DNA of 64,000 bases, from NCBI GenBank assembly GCA_015066345.1, contig SVOQ01000010.1:1-64000 (forward strand). Reading direction: 5' to 3'. Under the pieces are notes generated by a model. That model saw only the letters and a list, made by a program, of their open reading frames with translations, was not told where the DNA came from and made no database searches. The stretch is from Oscillospiraceae bacterium (GTDB lineage Bacteria > Bacillota > Clostridia > Oscillospirales > Acutalibacteraceae). The position numbers and the translations under genes are program-made. How positions within the stretch are numbered: position 1 is the stretch's first letter; each line of letters opens with the position of its first letter. Of this stretch, positions 9,871 to 19,124 are shown piece after piece.

Positions 9871-11046
9871 ATGATGACTCCATCTCAACTCAGACAGTAT
9901 GAGTTCAAATCTGCAGGACGTAACGCATATAAAGCGGAAGAAGTTGATGCTTTTTTTGCAGAGGTTCTTATAAGCTACGAAAGAATGTACCGTGAAAACA
10001 GTGAGCTTATTAAACGTGTAAGCCTTCTTGCTGACAGACTTGAACAGTATAAAAAAGATGAAGTTGATATTAAACAGGCGGTTTTAAGTGCCCAAAAAGC
10101 TGCGGATATCATTGTTCGTGATGCTCAGGCGGCCTCCGAAGATGCTAAATTAGAAGCTGAGGCACTTCTTGCGGCAGCAAAAGGTGAAGCACAGATTATT
10201 AAAGAGGATGCCGAAAAGCAGGCAATTGCCGATTCTGATTTACTTATGTCCATGGCTCGTGATAAAGCCGAAGAAATTTTAAATAAAGCAAAAGAAAAAG
10301 CTCACGGTATACTTATTGCTGCTAACGATAGTGCAAGTGACACAATGGGTGCCGCTAACAGAACAGTTACAAGCGAGTCACTTCATTACGAAATGCTTAA
10401 AAAGGAAGTTGCCGAATTCAGAGCTTCCATTCTTGCACAGTACAAAGCACATATTGAAATGATTTCTAAACTTCCTGAATTAGCAGTAGAGGAAGCATCT
10501 AAAATAGAGAATCCTCCTGTAACAGAAGAAGTTGATATGGAAAAAATTGAAAATGCCTTTGAAGATGTTGAAGTTTCGGAAGATGTTGAAGATATCGTTA
10601 TTGATTATGTAGAAGTACCCGAGGTATCAGTTGACGAAATTGATGTTCCCGAAGTAAATGAAGTAGTTGAGCGTAACGATGAAGATGTTATTGTCTACGA
10701 ATTTGAAAAACTTGAAACAGAATCATTCGAAGAGGCAGTTGAAACTGAAATATCAGTTGAACCCGTTAACGATAATGAACCTGCCGATATTCCTATTACA
10801 AGGGGATTTAACGTTAATACAAATGATTTACAGTTCGACGGTTTTGAAGATATCGACAGTGGTAAGGATATTGACGAAACCCCTGTTGAACCTGTAATTG
10901 AGAATGTTACTTCTGATAATGAAGAAGAATCCGTTAATGATAGTTTTGAAAGCAGTACTTCTTTTTTTGAATCTATTGAAAGCATCAGCACTGATGATGA
11001 AGTTGAAAAACCTAAGAAAAAAGGATTTTTCGGCAAATGGAAATAA
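9871..11046 (+). CDS. divIVA: DivIVA-family cell-pole/septum protein with long acidic tail
   Basis: Coiled-coil protein that marks curved membrane at septa and poles. Residues 1-60 match the DivIVA lipid-binding head (MTPSQLRQYEF, YKAEEVDAFF), followed by coiled coil to about residue 195. The remaining half is an acidic, repetitive Glu/Asp/Val-rich tail that ends in a basic patch (KPKKKGFFGKWK). At 391 aa it is much longer than Bacillus DivIVA (164 aa). The tail has no domain I recognise. ATG 9871 and ATG 9874 are both possible. Confidence 0.92.
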   Translation: MMTPSQLRQYEFKSAGRNAYKAEEVDAFFAEVLISYERMYRENSELIKRVSLLADRLEQYKKDEVDIKQAVLSAQKAADIIVRDAQAASEDAKLEAEALLAAAKGEAQIIKEDAEKQAIADSDLLMSMARDKAEEILNKAKEKAHGILIAANDSASDTMGAANRTVTSESLHYEMLKKEVAEFRASILAQYKAHIEMISKLPELAVEEASKIENPPVTEEVDMEKIENAFEDVEVSEDVEDIVIDYVEVPEVSVDEIDVPEVNEVVERNDEDVIVYEFEKLETESFEEAVETEISVEPVNDNEPADIPITRGFNVNTNDLQFDGFEDIDSGKDIDETPVEPVIENVTSDNEEESVNDSFESSTSFFESIESISTDDEVEKPKKKGFFGKWK

Positions 11047-11062
11047 AGTCGGGAGTTAGTAT

Positions 11063-11611
11063 ATGTTTATTGTTATAGCTGTAATTGTATCTGTTTTACT
11101 AGTTGGTGCAGACCAGTTTTTCAAGTTTCTTGTAGTTGAGCATCTTTCAGATGGTGGATATTTCACGGTTATCGAGGGCGTTCTGCGATTCAGGTATGTA
11201 GAAAATTCAGGTGCAGTTTTTGGCTCGTTTTCTAATCACACTGTTCTTTTGACTATATTTTCCGTTCTTTTGTTAGCCGGTGCAATCTTTTTGTTAGTGA
11301 CGAATAAAAACAGAGCAAAGTTTATGAATATTTGCTTAGTTCTTATGATTTCCGGGGGAATAGGCAATATTATTGACAGAATCCGCTTAGGTTATGTCAT
11401 TGATTTTATAGAGCCCACTTTTGTGAATTTTGCAGTTTTTAATTTTGCTGATTGTCTTATTACAGTAAGTGCATTTTTAATAATTGGTTATCTTATTTAT
11501 GATTTCATAAAGGATGTAATCAGAGTGAAAAATAAATATAGAAATAGTGATACCGTTACTGTTACTGCAGATTCTGTTGAAAATACGGAGAGTAATAATG
11601 GAACAGAATGA
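11063..11611 (+). CDS. lspA: lipoprotein signal peptidase
   Basis: Signal peptidase II, a four-helix membrane aspartyl protease that cleaves prolipoproteins. The catalytic aspartates lie in GNIIDRIRLGYVIDF and FNFADCLI; VENSGAVFG is the conserved N-proximal motif. At 182 aa it carries a hydrophilic C-terminal extension of about 25 residues after the last helix. It overlaps the start of the following pseudouridine synthase by 14 nt, a usual lspA-rluD arrangement in Firmicutes. Confidence 0.97.
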   Translation: MFIVIAVIVSVLLVGADQFFKFLVVEHLSDGGYFTVIEGVLRFRYVENSGAVFGSFSNHTVLLTIFSVLLLAGAIFLLVTNKNRAKFMNICLVLMISGGIGNIIDRIRLGYVIDFIEPTFVNFAVFNFADCLITVSAFLIIGYLIYDFIKDVIRVKNKYRNSDTVTVTADSVENTESNNGTE

Positions 11612-12509
11612 TTTTTATGTAACCGATGAGGTTGCAGGTTGCCGATTAGATAAAGCCATTACTTTGCTTTGTCCCGACTTATCGCGTAACAGTGCTCAAC
11701 AACTTATAGAATCGGGTAATATACTCGTTAATGGTGTAGTTTCCAATAAAAAATATTCCGTTGTCAGTGGTGATGTTGTTTTGGTTGATTTCCCTGAACC
11801 GACAAACCTTTCCGTTGAGGCGGAGGATATACCATTGGATATAGTTTACGAGGATGAACATCTTTTGGTTGTCAATAAGCCCAAAGGTATGGTTGTCCAT
11901 CCGGCTGCGGGTAATTATACGGGAACTCTTGTTAATGCGTTGTTGTATCACTGCGGTGATTCACTTTCGGGTATTAATGGTGTTATCAGACCCGGTATAG
12001 TACATAGAATTGATAAAGATACAAGTGGTCTTTTAGTAGTTGCTAAAAATGACGTTGCTCATAAAGGTCTTGCGGAGCAGATTAAGGAACATAGTTTCAC
12101 AAGGGTCTATAATACAGTTGTTGTTGGTAAAATCAAGGATGATACGGGTACAATAGATGCACCAATCGGTAGACATCCTAAAGACCGAAAAAGACAAGCC
12201 GTAACGGATAAAAATTCAAAAAATGCCGTAACTCATTTTGAGGTTCTTGAGCGTTTTAACGGTTTCACTTTCTTAAAAGTAAAACTTGAAACGGGCAGAA
12301 CACATCAGATAAGAGTTCATATGGCATATAGGGGTACACCTGTTGCAGGTGATGTTGTTTACGGAAATCCTAAGAAAACCTACGGTTTACAAGGACAATG
12401 CTTAAATGCATCAACAATTGGTTTCATTCATCCCGTAACAGGGGAGTATCTTGAATTTACAGCGGATTTACCCGATTATTTTAAAGATTTTCTCAGGAGA
12501 ATATCTTAA
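11598..12509 (+). CDS. RluD-family 23S rRNA pseudouridine synthase
   Basis: The 303-aa protein has an N-terminal S4 RNA-binding domain (about 10-75) and an RluA/RluD catalytic domain with the HRIDKDTSGLL motif holding the catalytic Asp. ATG 11598 has the short SD cggag and lies inside the lspA end. Bacillus YlyB is the neighbour-matched homologue. Which uridines are modified cannot be read from sequence. Confidence 0.95.
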   Translation: MEQNDFYVTDEVAGCRLDKAITLLCPDLSRNSAQQLIESGNILVNGVVSNKKYSVVSGDVVLVDFPEPTNLSVEAEDIPLDIVYEDEHLLVVNKPKGMVVHPAAGNYTGTLVNALLYHCGDSLSGINGVIRPGIVHRIDKDTSGLLVVAKNDVAHKGLAEQIKEHSFTRVYNTVVVGKIKDDTGTIDAPIGRHPKDRKRQAVTDKNSKNAVTHFEVLERFNGFTFLKVKLETGRTHQIRVHMAYRGTPVAGDVVYGNPKKTYGLQGQCLNASTIGFIHPVTGEYLEFTADLPDYFKDFLRRIS

Positions 12510-13333
12510 TGAAAAATGATTATTCCAAATGGTTGCTTGTTTCCGATATTGACGGTACACTTAATGATAAATCAATGAAGTTACCTTCCGTTAATAAGAG
12601 TGCAATTGAAAGATACGTTGAAAATGGCGGAACTTTTACTCTGTGCTCGGGTAGGAATCTTCAATCATTGTCGATTCATTATAATAAGTTAGGTATCAAA
12701 ACCCCTGCGATTTTTTTGAACGGTGCGGGTATTTACGATTTCGGCAAATCGGAAACTATTTATTTCAACCCCATTACATCCGACGGCGAAAAAATAATTC
12801 TTGATATTTTTTCAAAATACAAAACCTTACAGTTAACAGTTTTTGGTACTGATATTATTTACCTTGCTACAAGGACCTGTATTTATGGTTATGTTATTTC
12901 TAAATTAGATAAACTTAATTATAAACTTTGTAAGAAAACGGATGACTTACCAAGAGGGGGATGGGGTAAAGTTTCATTTTTCGGTACAAGTGGACTTATC
13001 AAAAAAATTCAGAATTTAATTAAAACTCAGTATAATGACTACTTTGATTGCTTTTTAACATCGCCTTTAACTTTAGAGGTTGTTAATAAGGGTGTTAACA
13101 AGGGTGCAGGGGTGGAAAAGCTTCGTTGCATTCTTGGTATTTCCTCTGAAAACACCGCCGCAATCGGTGATTATTATAATGATGTTGATATGTTAAAAAC
13201 AGTAAGCCATCCTGCATGTTGCGGTCAGGCTCCGGATGACATTAAAGAAATATGTGAGTATGTTGCCTGTCATTGCAATAACGGTGCGGTTGCTGATTTT
13301 ATAAATTACTTAGAAAAAAATTATATTTTATAA
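12509..13333 (+). CDS. HAD-superfamily (Cof-type) phosphatase
   Basis: Cytosolic Cof/HAD-IIB phosphatase of 274 aa. Motif I is DIDGTL (nucleophile Asp), motif II the Ser of CSGRN, motif III the Lys in NKGVNKGAG and motif [12 protein letters not shown]. The start overlaps the preceding stop (TAATG), so it is coupled to the pseudouridine synthase gene. Substrates of this class are typically sugar phosphates, nucleotides or flavin precursors; this one is not predictable. Confidence 0.9.
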   Translation: MKNDYSKWLLVSDIDGTLNDKSMKLPSVNKSAIERYVENGGTFTLCSGRNLQSLSIHYNKLGIKTPAIFLNGAGIYDFGKSETIYFNPITSDGEKIILDIFSKYKTLQLTVFGTDIIYLATRTCIYGYVISKLDKLNYKLCKKTDDLPRGGWGKVSFFGTSGLIKKIQNLIKTQYNDYFDCFLTSPLTLEVVNKGVNKGAGVEKLRCILGISSENTAAIGDYYNDVDMLKTVSHPACCGQAPDDIKEICEYVACHCNNGAVADFINYLEKNYIL

Positions 13334-13347
13334 ACGGAGGTTTATTT

Positions 13348-14193
13348 ATGGACGTTGTTGCCAAAAAAGAATTGGCAAAAGTTGCCTGTAATGTCCGTAA
13401 GGGTATTATTGAAGGTACTTTTAATGCCAAATCAGGTCATCCCGGTGGTTCACTTTCCATTGCGGATATTATTTCTTATCTTTATTTTAAAGAAATGAAT
13501 ATTGACCCTTCAAATCCTGCTATGCCTGAAAGAGACAGATTCGTTCTTTCAAAAGGTCATGCGGCACCTGCTCTTTATGCAGTTATGGCTGAGAGAGGTT
13601 ATTTCCCCGTTGAGGAACTTAAAACCCTTCGTAAAATCGGCTCAAGACTTCAGGGTCATCCCAGTATGAAATGCCTTCCCGGTATTGATATCAGTACAGG
13701 TTCATTGGGTCAGGGTATTTCTGCCGCTTGCGGTATGGCTCTTGGTGCTAAACTTCAGAATGCGGATTTCCGTGTATACTCAATTCTCGGTGACGGTGAA
13801 ATCGAGGAAGGTCAGGTTTGGGAAGCAGCAATGTATGCAGCAGCTAAGAAATTAGATAATCTTGTTGCATTTGTTGATAATAACAATCTTCAGATTGACG
13901 GTACTGTTGAAGAAGTTAACTCTCCCTACCCCATTCCTGAAAAGTTTGTCGCTTTTGGTTGGAACGTAATTGAGATTGACGGTCATTCATTTGATGAAAT
14001 CGAAAACGCTCTTAATGCGGCTCGTGAATGTAAGGGTAAACCCACTGCAATTGTTGCAAAAACAATTAAAGGTAAGGGCGTTTCATTTATGGAAAATCAG
14101 GTTAACTGGCATGGTGCTGCACCTAATGCAGAACAGTATGAAATTGCTATGAACGAACTTAACGAAGTTCTTAACGGATTGGAGGCTTTATAA
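13348..14193 (+). CDS. transketolase, N-terminal (thiamine-diphosphate-binding) subunit
   Basis: First half of a split transketolase, 281 aa, ending where single-chain enzymes continue into the pyrimidine-binding domain. Motifs seen: [19 protein letters not shown] and the ThDP/Mg motif [13 protein letters not shown] through DNNNLQ. ATG 13348 has SD cggagg. It overlaps the second subunit gene by 1 nt (TAATG), which enforces coupled synthesis. Role: non-oxidative pentose phosphate pathway. Split transketolases are common in Clostridia. Confidence 0.95.
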   Translation: MDVVAKKELAKVACNVRKGIIEGTFNAKSGHPGGSLSIADIISYLYFKEMNIDPSNPAMPERDRFVLSKGHAAPALYAVMAERGYFPVEELKTLRKIGSRLQGHPSMKCLPGIDISTGSLGQGISAACGMALGAKLQNADFRVYSILGDGEIEEGQVWEAAMYAAAKKLDNLVAFVDNNNLQIDGTVEEVNSPYPIPEKFVAFGWNVIEIDGHSFDEIENALNAARECKGKPTAIVAKTIKGKGVSFMENQVNWHGAAPNAEQYEIAMNELNEVLNGLEAL

Positions 14194-15137
14194 TGGCAGA
14201 TGTAATTAAAGTTGCTACTCGTGATGCTTACGGTAAAGCTCTCGTAGAATTAGGCGAAAAGAACCCCAACATTGTTGTTCTTGATGCGGACCTTGCTGCC
14301 GCAACAAAAACAGGCGGATTTAAAAAGGCTTTCCCCGACAGATTCTTTGATACAGGTATCGCAGAATCAAATATGATGGGTGTTGCCGCAGGTCTTGCTA
14401 CAACAGGTTATACTGTTTTTGCAAGTTCCTTTGCAATGTTCTCCGCCGGAAGAGCATTTGAACAGGTCAGAAACACAATAGGTTATCCTCATCTCAATGT
14501 TAAAATCGGTGCAACTCACGCAGGTATTTCTGTTGGTGAGGATGGTGCCAGTCACCAGTGTTGCGAAGATATAGCTTTGATGCGTTCAATTCCCGGTATG
14601 GTTATTATTAACCCTGCGGACGATATTGAAGCCCGTGCGGCAGTTCTCGCTGCGGCGGAAATGGACGGTCCCGTTTATATGCGTTTCGGTAGACTCGCTG
14701 TTCCGAGGATTTTTGATGAAGATTATAAATTTGAAATCGGTAAGGCAGTTACTCTTAAAGAGGGTACGGACGTTACAATTATTGCAACCGGTCTTATGGT
14801 TAAAGAGGCTATTGAAGCCGCAGAAATTCTCGAGGCAGAGGGTATCTCTGTTGAACTTATTAATATGCATACAATTAAGCCTCTTGATAAAGACGCAGTT
14901 GTAGCCGCTGCTAAAAAGACAGGTTGTATTGTTACTGCTGAAGAACACAATATTATTGGTGGTCTTGGTGACGCGGTTTGTGACGCTGTTTGCAGCGAGT
15001 GTCCCGTACCCGTTGTTAAAGTTGGCGTTGAGGATACTTTTGGTAAATCAGGTCCCGCAGTAGACCTTCTTCATTGCTTTGGTCTTGATGCAAATAATAT
15101 TGTAGAAAAGGCTAAAATTGCTATTTCAAAAAAATAA
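14193..15137 (+). CDS. transketolase, C-terminal subunit
   Basis: Second half of the split transketolase, 314 aa. It contains the pyrimidine-binding domain (DTGIAESNMMGVAAGLA with the catalytic Glu; FASSFAMF; THAGISVGEDG) and a C-terminal transketolase domain. It forms the active site together with the upstream subunit. The gene is followed by about 115 bp of AT-rich DNA and a new promoter, so it probably ends the long upstream operon, although I see no strong terminator. Confidence 0.95.
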   Translation: MADVIKVATRDAYGKALVELGEKNPNIVVLDADLAAATKTGGFKKAFPDRFFDTGIAESNMMGVAAGLATTGYTVFASSFAMFSAGRAFEQVRNTIGYPHLNVKIGATHAGISVGEDGASHQCCEDIALMRSIPGMVIINPADDIEARAAVLAAAEMDGPVYMRFGRLAVPRIFDEDYKFEIGKAVTLKEGTDVTIIATGLMVKEAIEAAEILEAEGISVELINMHTIKPLDKDAVVAAAKKTGCIVTAEEHNIIGGLGDAVCDAVCSECPVPVVKVGVEDTFGKSGPAVDLLHCFGLDANNIVEKAKIAISKK

Positions 15138-15181
15138 TGTTGTGTTTTAACTAAATTTCAGTTTAAAATATTTTATTTTTA

Positions 15182-15210
15182 TTGAAAATACAAAATATGT
15201 ATGTTATAAT
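15182..15210 (+). promoter_or_regulatory. sigma-A-type promoter for the zinc-ribbon membrane protein
   Basis: TTGAAA (15182-15187), 17-bp spacer, TATAAT (15205-15210). It lies 45 bp before the ATG at 15255. Confidence 0.8.
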
Positions 15211-15254
15211 ACTTCAATAGATACTATTATTTCTATTGATAGGTAGGAGATATT

Positions 15255-16088
15255 ATGGCTAACTGTCCTAAATGTGGATACAAACTCAGAATGATAGATG
15301 TAAAAGCTGAATGCCCCAAATGCGGTGTTAACCTTTTATATTATAATCAGCAGGAACGATTGGCTCTTGACGCCGATATGGCTGAAGAAGAACATATCAG
15401 AATGCAACCCAAAATCGACAGAATTAAGTTCGCTTTTGTTGGCACGAAACTTTCAATTGTAAGACTTATTTCTTTCTTGATTCCCATTGGCGTTATGTTC
15501 CTTCCCTTAGCAAGTGTTAACGTTGATATGCCTTGGAATACAATTGATAAAAATATCTCAATTCTTAACGTAGTTATGGATATCCTGATGAACCTTAAGA
15601 TTGATATTCTTATCGATATGATTAAGGGATCCGAGTTAACGAGAGTTGCGTTTATTTTCTACGCCGCCGCAATCATATTTATTCTTTTGGCTGCGGTATT
15701 TGCAATACTTAATATACCTTTCGATGCAGTTTCTTGCTCACCCAAAGGTTTTAAGCGTAACTTAACCCTTTCTTCTTGTGGTATTGTTTTCACGGTTCTC
15801 AGTATTGTATCTTTCTTGGTATTCAATTCCCAGCTTTCAAAGGCTTTTGGTGAGATTTATTCCGGTAGTATAGGTATAGGCGGTTTCCTTGTTATTTTAG
15901 GTTTCGCTATTATTATCGTTGTAAATATTCTTATTAAAAAACAGAATATTCCCGTTAAATACACCGATGTATCCGAATACGAAGAAAGAATTGCAAGACG
16001 TAAAGAAGAAATTGCTGAAATGGAAGCTCAGGCTGCTATCGCAAGAAAAGCTTATAGAGAGCGTATGGAAGCAGAAGCAAAAAAATAA
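15255..16088 (+). CDS. zinc-ribbon membrane protein of unknown function
   Basis: 277 aa. Residues 1-25 form a double CxxC zinc ribbon (CPKCGYKL, then CPKCGVNL). It is followed by about four membrane helices (roughly 72-92, 130-155, 170-192, 200-222) and a charged, helical C-terminal tail (about 230-277, EERIARRKEEIAEME). It has its own promoter and terminator, so it is probably monocistronic. I do not recognise a function. Confidence 0.8.
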   Translation: MANCPKCGYKLRMIDVKAECPKCGVNLLYYNQQERLALDADMAEEEHIRMQPKIDRIKFAFVGTKLSIVRLISFLIPIGVMFLPLASVNVDMPWNTIDKNISILNVVMDILMNLKIDILIDMIKGSELTRVAFIFYAAAIIFILLAAVFAILNIPFDAVSCSPKGFKRNLTLSSCGIVFTVLSIVSFLVFNSQLSKAFGEIYSGSIGIGGFLVILGFAIIIVVNILIKKQNIPVKYTDVSEYEERIARRKEEIAEMEAQAAIARKAYRERMEAEAKK

Positions 16089-16094
16089 TAATTT

Positions 16095-16124
16095 AAGGAG
16101 TGTCAAATGACACTCCTTTTTATT
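16095..16124 (+). terminator. rho-independent terminator
   Basis: Perfect 11-bp stem aaggagtgtca / tgacactcctt (16095-16105, 16108-16118) followed by a T-rich run. It ends the zinc-ribbon gene. Confidence 0.85.
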
Positions 16125-16138
16125 TTATAAATATAAAA

Positions 16139-16160
16139 CACGGAGCTTTTGGCTCCGTGT
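16139..16160 (-). terminator. terminator of the minus-strand 6S-like RNA
   Basis: Stem acacggagc / gctccgtgt with loop tttt g in between. Read on the minus strand it is followed by a T-rich tract (tttatat), which places it at the 3' end of the RNA at 16169-16349. Confidence 0.75.
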
Positions 16161-16168
16161 AATTTTTA

Positions 16169-16349
16169 TGCCCCGCTGTGCCGGATGCGATAATAGTAAC
16201 CTGCTTTCAGCAGGTGGGTGTCCTCTCTACGGGTTCACGCTCCCTTCGTCCGTCACTGACGGGAGGTCTGCAATCCGCCGCGGAAGTCGGACTCCCTTTT
16301 ATTTGTCATAGGGTTAGTATTAGTCGCATTTATCGAACACCGCAGGAAT
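16169..16349 (-). ncRNA. ssrS: probable 6S RNA
   Basis: No open frame covers this unusually GC-rich stretch. On the minus strand the 5' end reads TTCCTGCGGTGTTCG and the 3' end CGGCACAGCGGGG. These pair to a closing stem (CCTGC-x-GTG with CAC-x-GCGGG, one mismatch). The TGNGGTGTTCG start and the roughly 180-nt length fit the 6S RNA layout: closing stem, large internal region, then terminal arms. A TATAAT at 16355-16360 (minus strand) just upstream could be its -10 box, and a terminator hairpin follows. 6S RNA binds the sigma-A holoenzyme. Identification is by structure and terminal sequence only; a covariance-model search would settle it. Confidence 0.7.
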
Positions 16350-16374
16350 AATATTATAAATAAAAAACTATAAA

Positions 16375-16689
16375 TTATTCATCGTCAAACTCAAAATAAT
16401 CAGCAAGTCTTTCTTCGAAAAGTTCACCGATTTTATTAAAGAGTTTTTCGTCCTCGATGGGTTCGAGGTAAATCTCACCATCTTCATCTTCAACAACTGA
16501 AAGAATAATTAATTCACCGTCATCATCGAGAATTTCTTCTGCTTCGGTGTAAACGGGGAGAAGGGCAATAAATCTGCCTTCGTCTGTTTCAATTCTATCA
16601 AGTTCTTCAAAAGTGTGTTCAACACCATTTTCATCAACAACAGAAACAAGGTCGGGACCGTACTCGTTGTTTTCAAAATTATCTGCCAT
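16375..16689 (-). CDS. DUF1292 (YrzB-like) acidic protein
   Basis: Small, very acidic cytosolic protein (104 aa) of the DUF1292 family, recognisable from LVSVVDENGVEHTFEELD, the FIALLPV segment and DGELIILSV. The function is unknown; in Firmicutes it often sits near yrrK/mreB or alaS genes, which is not the case here. I place the start at ATG 16689 (partial SD ggtg six bases upstream); an ATG at 16701 sits only two bases after aaagg. Confidence 0.85.
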   Translation of the reverse strand: MADNFENNEYGPDLVSVVDENGVEHTFEELDRIETDEGRFIALLPVYTEAEEILDDDGELIILSVVEDEDGEIYLEPIEDEKLFNKIGELFEERLADYFEFDDE

Positions 16690-16760
16690 AGTATTCACCA
16701 TTGCCTTTCGTATTTTACAATAATATTTTATATTATTATTTGATAGTAGTCAACTGTAAT

Positions 16761-17612
16761 TTATTCACAAATTTCAATATTCCAATTGAAGCTTTTTTCT
16801 TCAAGGGGGGGTAGTTCCATAATACCGCGTTTTTGTGAAAGGTCGTCCTTTTTATCATAGTTGTCGTTAACGCCCCACCAAGGCTCAATGCAAACATAGG
16901 GTGCACCGGGTTTTGCCCAGATTCCTAATAGCGGGGAGTCAAAATTAAATTTAACAACGCGATTATGGTTATTACTTTTGAGCGAAATAGCTTTTGACTT
17001 ATATCCGCTTAAAATAAGTGCATCATCGTCAAAAAGATTTTTAGTTATTGTAAGTTTATTGCCATCAATATTAACGGGGAATTTTTCTTCAATGAGGATA
17101 GAATCATGGTCTATACGCTCTGTTAAAAGTTCTTCTTTTTCCGAAAATTCAAGATAATCACCGATTTCGCAATTAAATGCAGGGTGCGCACCAAATGAAA
17201 AGTACATAACACAATCATTTTTATTAACAACTGTATGCGTAACGCTTAAGCCATTATCAGTGATTTTAAACTCAACAATTAAATCAAAATGGTAAGGATA
17301 TTCTTTTAAAGAATTCTCGTCATCTGATTGAATAAATTTAAGGGTGTTTTCGGTTTTATCAATTAATTTAAAAGGTTTCTTTCTGACAATACCGTGCTTA
17401 GGCATAGTATATTCTTCACCGTTAAGTCTGTATTTATCATCAAGAAGTCTACCGATAATCGGGAAAAGAATGGGGGACTGACCGTACCAGATATCAGTAT
17501 TTCCCTCCCATATAAATTCAAAACCGGTCTTTTTGGATTTAAAAGAATTAAGCTCTGCACCCATTTCTTTTACTGATAAAGAAAAATCCTTGTTCTCAAT
17601 ATTATAAATCAT
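16761..17612 (-). CDS. aldose 1-epimerase family protein (LacX-like)
   Basis: Galactose-mutarotase fold, about 283 aa. Seen: KHGIVRKKPF (catalytic His region), GAHPAFNC (second His) and CIEPWWG with the catalytic Glu. The subfamily resembles LacX/YphB rather than GalM. ATG 17612 is preferred over 17618, because SD aaaggaag abuts the latter. It lies alone between the DUF1292 gene and uraA. The substrate sugar is not predictable. Confidence 0.88.
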   Translation of the reverse strand: MIYNIENKDFSLSVKEMGAELNSFKSKKTGFEFIWEGNTDIWYGQSPILFPIIGRLLDDKYRLNGEEYTMPKHGIVRKKPFKLIDKTENTLKFIQSDDENSLKEYPYHFDLIVEFKITDNGLSVTHTVVNKNDCVMYFSFGAHPAFNCEIGDYLEFSEKEELLTERIDHDSILIEEKFPVNIDGNKLTITKNLFDDDALILSGYKSKAISLKSNNHNRVVKFNFDSPLLGIWAKPGAPYVCIEPWWGVNDNYDKKDDLSQKRGIMELPPLEEKSFNWNIEICE

Positions 17613-17632
17613 AATCATCTTCCTTTACAACA

Positions 17633-17660
17633 AAGGCACTACGCTTTTGCGTAATGCCTT
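17633..17660 (-). terminator. terminator after uraA
   Basis: Hairpin with arms aaggca..acgc / gcgt..tgcctt (one internal mismatch region) and loop tttt, downstream of the uraA stop on the minus strand; the T tract is short and interrupted. Confidence 0.55.
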
Positions 17661-17703
17661 GTTAAGTTTATTTAATTATATAATAATTATTCTGTACTGT
17701 CAA

Positions 17704-19083
17704 TTATTCAGCAGCTTCTTCGTCTTTTTTTCTTGAAAGAACGATGTTAACGATTATGCCAAGGATGAGAGCAGTTGCGATTGCTGTAATAGTAACTTTA
17801 CCTATTGCAAGTGCTAATCCGCCGATACCTGTAATGAGAATAACTGAAGTAGTAAAGAGGTTTGAGCTCTTTTCAAGGTCAACTTTCTGAATCATTTTAA
17901 GACCGGAAACTGCAATGAAACCGTAAAGAGTAATACAAACGCCACCCATTACGCAACCGGGAATTGAATCAAGGAAAGCAACAAAGGGAGAGATGAAAGA
18001 TATGATAATAGCAATAATTGCTGTGCAGGTTATGGTAGCAACAGAAGCGTTTTTGGTAATAGCAACGCAACCTACGGATTCGCCATAAGTAGTATTGGGG
18101 CAACCACCAAAGAGTGCACCTACCATTGAACCAACACCGTCACCAAGGAGGGTTCTTGAAAGACCGGGCTCTTTAAGGAGATCTTTTTCAATAATTGAAG
18201 AAAGGTTTTTGTGGTCTGCAATATGTTCAGCAAATACAACGAAAGCAACGGGAACGTATGCTACTGCAACTGTTGTAATATAAGTAAGGTTAATATCCTT
18301 AATTGAACCGAAACCTTTCACAATTGAGAAATCGGGAACACTGAAAATGGTTGAAAGTCCAAAACCGTTTTCTACGAGCGCTTGGAAAGGAGCTATATCA
18401 AGAACAATAAGTGCTGTATTATCTGTAACGAAACCGATAACTGTGAAGATAGCAGCAACGGTATATCCTGCTAAGATACCAATAATAAAGGGGATAAGCT
18501 TTGCCATTTTTTTGCCGTATGTTGAACAGAGTGTTACAACAAGCAAAGTTACAAGGGCGCAAATAAGTGAAACCCAAGCATTTGTATTCATAATGAATGA
18601 ACCGTTAGCATCGGTAGCTGCGTAGCTTACGGTGTCTTTTATAGCAGCACTTGCCAGTGAAAGACCTATAAGTGCAACTGTGGGGCCGATAACAACTGGG
18701 GGCATAAGTTTGTTGATCCAGTTAACACCTGCAATTTTAACTACGATAGCGATAACTACGTAAACAAGTCCGGCAAGAATTGCACCTATTATAATTCCTA
18801 AGAAGCCCATTGCTGCACTTGTAGCACCTGCGAAAGCCGCTAACATTGAGCCGATAAAAGCAAAGGAAGAACCAAGGAAAACAGGGCTTTTAAATTTTGT
18901 GAATAATTGATAAACAATTGTACCTGCACCTGCACCGAACAATGCAGCAGAAGCAGACATACCGTTACCAACAATTGCGGGTACGGCGATTGTTGCCGCC
19001 ATAATTGCGAGTAACTGTTGGAAAGCGAAAATTAAAAGTTGTCCGAATTTTGGCTTATCGTTAATATTATAAACCATTTTCAT
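17704..19083 (-). CDS. uraA: uracil permease (NCS2/UraA family)
   Basis: Nucleobase:proton symporter of 459 aa with about 12-14 membrane helices. The NCS2 signatures are visible: PPVVIGPTVALIGLSLA, FAEHIADHKN and CPNTTYGESVG. It lies 41 bp downstream of pyrR, so both are under the PyrR attenuator in the leader. This supports uracil rather than xanthine as the substrate. ATG 19083 has SD ggagg at 19092-19096. Confidence 0.93.
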   Translation of the reverse strand: MKMVYNINDKPKFGQLLIFAFQQLLAIMAATIAVPAIVGNGMSASAALFGAGAGTIVYQLFTKFKSPVFLGSSFAFIGSMLAAFAGATSAAMGFLGIIIGAILAGLVYVVIAIVVKIAGVNWINKLMPPVVIGPTVALIGLSLASAAIKDTVSYAATDANGSFIMNTNAWVSLICALVTLLVVTLCSTYGKKMAKLIPFIIGILAGYTVAAIFTVIGFVTDNTALIVLDIAPFQALVENGFGLSTIFSVPDFSIVKGFGSIKDINLTYITTVAVAYVPVAFVVFAEHIADHKNLSSIIEKDLLKEPGLSRTLLGDGVGSMVGALFGGCPNTTYGESVGCVAITKNASVATITCTAIIAIIISFISPFVAFLDSIPGCVMGGVCITLYGFIAVSGLKMIQKVDLEKSSNLFTTSVILITGIGGLALAIGKVTITAIATALILGIIVNIVLSRKKDEEAAE

Positions 19084-19124
19084 AAATAAGAACCTCCAAA
19101 AGTTTTTTATAATAGCCTTTCGGC

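Noticed and set aside
14586-14948. Long antisense frame opposite the transketolase C subunit
   Set aside because: Cys/Asn-rich composition, no SD, fully inside a clear gene: a coding shadow.
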